The notes under the pieces were generated by a model. That model searched no databases. It worked only from the letters and a program-made list of their open reading frames with translations, and had not been told where the DNA came from. From the NCBI GenBank assembly GCA_902475865.1, contig CABSBK010000076.1:1-6032 (forward strand): DNA of 6,032 nucleotides, given 5' to 3'. The translations under genes were made by a program, and so were the position numbers. The DNA is from an uncultured Collinsella sp. (GTDB lineage: Bacteria; Actinomycetota; Coriobacteriia; Coriobacteriales; Coriobacteriaceae). Positions 4,831 to 6,032 of the stretch are shown one piece after another. Position 1 is the first letter of the stretch; each line of letters starts with the position of its first letter.

Positions 4831-5409
4831 ATGCCTGCGAATCTGGTTTCGACAGCGTGCCTCGGAAATCTCAACGACCCGTCCTATGAGCTTTTGCTTC
4901 GCCGGGAGCTGGGCGGTGTCTTTGAGGTCGATGAGCTACTGCTCGATTGGGACCAGGCTGATGTATGCGCGTTTGTGGGCGTGACGGAGCTGGGGCGCAC
5001 GGTCGATGTTCGGCTGGATGCTGCCGACGGCGGTCGTCTTGCCGATGGCGACGTGCTCGCCATTGACCGTTCGGGCGTGGTGCCCGTGGCGGTTGTCGTG
5101 CGCCTGCGCAGTGCCGAGGTCTATCTGGTCGAAGTCGACCGCATGGACCCGATCGCGCTTGCGCATGTATGCTGGGAGATCGGCAACATGCACGCACCGC
5201 TCTTCCGGGGCGACTCGGACGAGCATACCGTGCGCATGTATACGCCGCTGCAGCCGGTTTTGGGCCGCATGCTCCGGGGTGTCGAGGGTGTTCGGCTCTC
5301 GGTGGTTACCCGTGAACTCGATGCGGACCGGCGCTTTGCGTCGAGCGCGGCGGATGCCGTTGTATGTATGGCTCCCGACTTTACGATCGTAAAGAAGGCG
5401 CGCGGCTAG
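4831..5409 (+). CDS. ureE: UreE-like metallochaperone lacking the conserved nickel histidine
   Basis: The gene encodes 192 residues. UreE proteins are cytosolic dimers that bring nickel to the urease maturation complex. Recognition rests on the N-terminal beta domain with GGRLADGDVLAID (67-79) followed by VVPVAVVVRLRSAEVYLVE, and on the C-terminal domain with DPIALAHVCWEIGNMHAPLF (106-125), matching the family A..LGNRH.P motif, and the helix VLGRMLRGVEGVRL (143-156). In nickel-binding UreE that helix is preceded by HxDHVL, where the second His binds nickel at the dimer interface; here the aligned residues are Q141-P142-V-L, so that His is a Pro. There is no C-terminal His-rich tail, and the usual F.PE.GAY ending is not kept. 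GAGGA at 4819-4823, inside the end of the FKBP gene, serves as ribosome binding site. No urease genes are in the window. Family assignment is fairly sure, function is not. Confidence 0.78.
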   Translation: MPANLVSTACLGNLNDPSYELLLRRELGGVFEVDELLLDWDQADVCAFVGVTELGRTVDVRLDAADGGRLADGDVLAIDRSGVVPVAVVVRLRSAEVYLVEVDRMDPIALAHVCWEIGNMHAPLFRGDSDEHTVRMYTPLQPVLGRMLRGVEGVRLSVVTRELDADRRFASSAADAVVCMAPDFTIVKKARG

Positions 5410-5422
5410 CGTGCGTATGCGT

Positions 5423-5461
5423 AAGACGGACTTTGAGAGGCAACTATTCAAAGTCCGTCTT
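5423..5461 (+). terminator. stem-loop terminator after the FKBP-ureE unit
   Basis: AAGACGGACTTTGA (5423-5436) and TCAAAGTCCGTCTT (5448-5461) form a perfect 14-bp stem with an 11-nt loop, 13 nt after the ureE stop. The 3' side ends in TCTTGCTGTT rather than a long T run, so termination efficiency is uncertain, but the stem is strong and correctly placed to insulate the next gene. Confidence 0.7.
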
Positions 5462-5490
5462 GCTGTTGATGAGATGCTTTGGGGGAACAT

Positions 5491-6032
5491 ATGGGTCTTG
5501 AGGGAATCAAGCTGATCGCCTGTGATTTGGATGGTACGCTGCTACATCCTGGGGAGCGCGAGCCACGCCCCGAGGCCTTTGAGCTCATTAATGAGCTGCA
5601 TCATCGCGGTATTGTGTTTATGCCGGCGAGCGGCCGTCAATATGCGAGCTTGCGCTATCTGTTTGCCCCGGTGGCCGATGAGCTCGCCTATGTGTGCGAA
5701 AACGGAGCCCTGGTGATGAGCGAGGGGCATGCCGTCGTCAAGCGCTCTATGGGGCGTGACTTGGCGATGGATATCGCGAATGCCGTGGTCGCCTACCCCC
5801 ATGCCGACGTGACCCTTTCCTGCGAGGGGCACCTCTACACCATAAGCGGCAACGATGCGTTCATCGACCATTTGCGTTACGAGGTCCATTGCGATGTGGC
5901 GGTGGTCGACCGTCCCGAGGACATTGACGAGGATGTCATTAAGATTGCGTTTCAAACGCCCGAGACGGAGCAGCCGGCAGCGCTGGAGTATTTCGTGCGC
6001 CGCTTTAGCGACCGGGTCGATGTGATGACATC
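5491..6032 (+). CDS. Cof-type HAD family phosphatase, 5' part (runs off the window)
   Basis: The reading frame from the ATG at 5491 stays open to the window end, giving the first 180 residues of a protein that normally has about 260-290. HAD motif I is ACDLDGTLL with the nucleophile D12 and acid/base D14; motif II is PASGRQ with S47. The ENGA segment near residue 70 and the following variable sequence match the C2B cap of the Cof (type IIB) subgroup, which dephosphorylates sugar phosphates, FMN and related small molecules. Motifs III and IV lie beyond the window. GGGGGA at 5481-5486 is the ribosome binding site. A strong stem-loop separates it from the ureE homologue, so it is probably transcribed independently. 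Substrate cannot be predicted. Confidence 0.9.
   Translation, partial: MGLEGIKLIACDLDGTLLHPGEREPRPEAFELINELHHRGIVFMPASGRQYASLRYLFAPVADELAYVCENGALVMSEGHAVVKRSMGRDLAMDIANAVVAYPHADVTLSCEGHLYTISGNDAFIDHLRYEVHCDVAVVDRPEDIDEDVIKIAFQTPETEQPAALEYFVRRFSDRVDVMT

Noticed and set aside
1..6032. Search for CRISPR repeats, insertion-sequence ends, tRNA genes, toxin-antitoxin pairs or phage defence genes.
   Set aside because: No regularly spaced repeats, transposase motifs, tRNA-like folds or small paired genes were seen; all long stretches are covered by housekeeping genes.

Overview
This 6 kb window looks like ordinary chromosome from an anaerobic, moderately high-GC actinobacterium, most likely a gut Coriobacteriia member (Collinsella-like). 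This placement is an inference from gene content, GC-rich third codon positions and general protein character; no marker gene here proves it. An anaerobic ribonucleotide reductase activase gene shows that the organism makes deoxynucleotides without oxygen. There is no sign of mobile elements, CRISPR, tRNA or rRNA.

Layout: (1) nrdG (89-670, +), probably the end of an nrdD-nrdG unit whose nrdD would lie left of the window. (2) A three-gene folate (pterin branch) cluster on the + strand: folE (737-1294), an HD-domain phosphohydrolase (1297-1878) and folB (1922-2407). folP and folK are not interspersed. (3) Two minus-strand genes convergent with folB: a YgjP/DUF45-type zinc metallopeptidase (2414-3190, probable TTG start) and, upstream of it, an M19 membrane-type dipeptidase (3265-4278). 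The 74-bp gap between them holds a large perfect inverted repeat. (4) A divergent intergenic region (4279-4398) with candidate promoters in both directions. (5) A two-gene + strand unit: a SlyD-type FKBP prolyl isomerase without the His-rich tail (4399-4827) and an orphan UreE homologue (4831-5409), closed by a 14-bp perfect stem-loop. (6) The first 180 codons of a Cof-type HAD phosphatase (5491 to the window end).

How the genes fit together: FolE makes 7,8-dihydroneopterin triphosphate from GTP and FolB acts on dihydroneopterin. The step between them, removal of the triphosphate, has no universal enzyme. The HD-domain protein sits exactly between folE and folB, carries the full H...HD...D metal site plus a C-terminal CX2CX5CNW motif, and is the best candidate in the window for an under-described pathway enzyme. 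The FKBP/UreE pair resembles a nickel-handling module, but the UreE-like protein has lost the conserved nickel-binding histidine (proline in its place) and the FKBP has lost the metal-binding tail. The pair may therefore have a role other than urease nickel delivery. These two points, and the start-site and hairpin architecture of the minus-strand pair, are the items most worth following up.
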